Below are positions 42,775 to 43,521 of a DNA stretch of 43,521 bases, piece by piece (position 1 is the first letter of the stretch; the number at the start of each line of letters is the position of its first letter). Location of the stretch: the NCBI GenBank assembly GCA_019677205.1, contig JAAMXY010001317.1:1-43521 (forward strand), written 5' to 3'. The DNA comes from Pinguiococcus pyrenoidosus (taxonomy: Eukaryota > Sar > Pinguiophyceae > Pinguiochrysidales > Pinguiochrysidaceae). The position numbers and the translations under genes are program-made. The notes under the pieces were generated by a model that searched no databases, had not been told where the DNA came from, and saw only the letters and a list, made by a program, of their open reading frames with translations.

Positions 42775-43515
42775 TCAAGCTCCTTTCGTGACCCCGGACT
42801 TGGCACGCTCGTCATCTTCTTCGCCGCCTGCTACATCCTCGGAACCTTTCTCGTCAACTTCTCCCCGTCGGCGCCGCCACGCGATATCCCCGCTTGTGCG
42901 CCCTCGGACCTCCGCGTCCACCAGTTGCCTTGTCGCTCCCCGGCCGAGCAGGCTCAGCTCGAGCTGCTCCGTGTCAAAGATCCAACGCGTTTCTTCCGTC
43001 TTGGGCGAGTCCAAGCCGCTCCACGCTCTGCGCACTGTGGGGCACGAGTTCATCTCGCGAATCAGTCCTGCTAGATCATTCTCGTGCATGTCCGTCCTCC
43101 TCGATAGGACCTTCGGGAAATTCACCGTGTATCTCTTGATCACGTCCGTCACACCATACTTGGAAAATGCAAAGATGTACGTAAGATCCTTGCCCCAGCC
43201 GACCTCGTACATGGAAGGAGAGTCCAGGGCGGCTTCGCAGCTGTCAAGGTGCAGGAATCGGTTCTCGGCCGCGGAGTAGACTTCCGTCCACACGTGGTCG
43301 GTGAAGTCCAGGACGTACCGCGCAAAGTATCCCAGAGAGATGCAGACGAGGGTGAAGCAGTTGGCCCACTCACCGCATCGGCCTCGGCGGGTCTCCAGGA
43401 GCTTGCCCGGATCATTGTATCTCGGAAAGCGGACAGGAGTTCCGCACTGCTGGCACGTGTATCCTTCTACGCGTGACGCGCCATACCGCCTCTCTTCAGA
43501 TGTGGCAGCTACCAT
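42775..43515 (-). CDS. Peptide:N-glycanase (PNGase/NGLY1-like), 5' part beyond the window
   Basis: A cytosolic deglycosylase that strips N-glycans from misfolded glycoproteins sent out of the ER. About 246 residues are seen; the true N-terminus lies past the right edge, because the family starts its core well before RRYGASRVEGYTCQQCGTPV. The transglutaminase-like core is clear, with one Zn-binding CxxC (CQQC) followed by VRFPRYNDPGKLLETRRG. The catalytic Cys is in GRCGEWANC, the His in FTDHVWTEVY and the Asp in HLDSCEAAL. These are followed by YEVGWGKDLTYIFAFSKYGV and RRT. The C-terminal 60 residues are charged and disordered, without the mannose-binding PAW domain of animal NGLY1. Whether an N-terminal PUB domain exists cannot be seen. 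The apparent ATG at 43515 is probably internal, or an exon edge may lie at an AG just after it. Confidence 0.92.
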   Translation of the reverse strand: MVAATSEERRYGASRVEGYTCQQCGTPVRFPRYNDPGKLLETRRGRCGEWANCFTLVCISLGYFARYVLDFTDHVWTEVYSAAENRFLHLDSCEAALDSPSMYEVGWGKDLTYIFAFSKYGVTDVIKRYTVNFPKVLSRRTDMHENDLAGLIREMNSCPTVRRAWSGLDSPKTEETRWIFDTEQLELSLLGRGATRQLVDAEVRGRTSGDIAWRRRRGEVDEKGSEDVAGGEEDDERAKSGVTKGA

Positions 43516-43521
43516 CCCAGC

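Noticed and set aside
1-43521. Bacterial or phage origin, operons, CRISPR, insertion sequences
   Set aside because: Spliced genes, a HECT ligase, UBX, PUB and CDPK families, and the absence of ribosome-binding sites or transposase genes show a eukaryotic nuclear locus. No CRISPR-type repeat-spacer array was found.

Overview
This window is nuclear DNA from a GC-rich, compact eukaryotic genome, most likely an alga with a complex red-derived plastid; a cryptophyte is my best single guess. The evidence for a eukaryote is short GT-AG introns (mostly 53-126 nt), a HUWE1-type HECT ligase, a CDPK and p97 cofactors. The evidence for a complex plastid is two proteins (an S1-domain protein and a CpcT/CpeT-like bilin lyase) that begin with a signal peptide followed by a Phe at the predicted cleavage point. 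That layout matches the bipartite leaders of secondary red plastids. A CpcT/CpeT homologue with such a leader points to an alga that has, or once had, phycobiliproteins. The taxonomic call is inference.

Layout. 0.6-6.3 kb (-): a giant S53 (sedolisin/TPP1-like) peptidase with about 14 internal DW-x-DIV-x-QY-x-G repeats. 7.1-8.3 kb (+): a nucleolin-like two-RRM protein. 8.4-10.7 kb (-): a BAR-like protein with NPF motifs. 11.2-12.8 kb (+): a plastid-targeted protein with two S1 domains. 13.2-14.8 kb (-): a myristoylated CDPK. 16.1-30.6 kb (+): a 4840-residue HUWE1/UPL-type HECT E3 ligase in one open frame. 30.8-32.0 kb (-): a SEP-UBX p47-like p97 cofactor. 32.4-33.5 kb (+): an MPPED-like metallophosphoesterase. 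33.6-35.6 kb (-): an MFS sugar/inositol transporter. 35.9-37.6 kb (+): a coiled-coil PUB-domain protein. 38.4-40.2 kb (+): an unrecognised protein. 40.3-41.3 kb (-): a La-motif (LARP-like) protein. 41.6-42.7 kb (+): the CpcT/CpeT-like lyase. 42.8 kb to the window end (-): peptide:N-glycanase, cut by the edge.

Most right-hand genes are split into 4-9 small exons, so single open frames describe them badly. I joined exons using GT-AG sites, reading phase and family consensus. All joins remain predictions until RNA data are seen. Several introns have lengths divisible by three and no stop, so they look like coding sequence.

Two themes stand out. Twelve of 13 neighbouring gene pairs lie on opposite strands, with tight convergent 3' ends (47-391 bp) and shared divergent upstream regions (299-1318 bp), several of which carry an E2F-like TTTTCCCGCC box. 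In addition, four genes on the right two thirds belong to ubiquitin/p97 protein quality control: the HECT ligase, the SEP-UBX cofactor, the PUB protein and PNGase. No transposon, CRISPR array, rRNA or tRNA gene was found.
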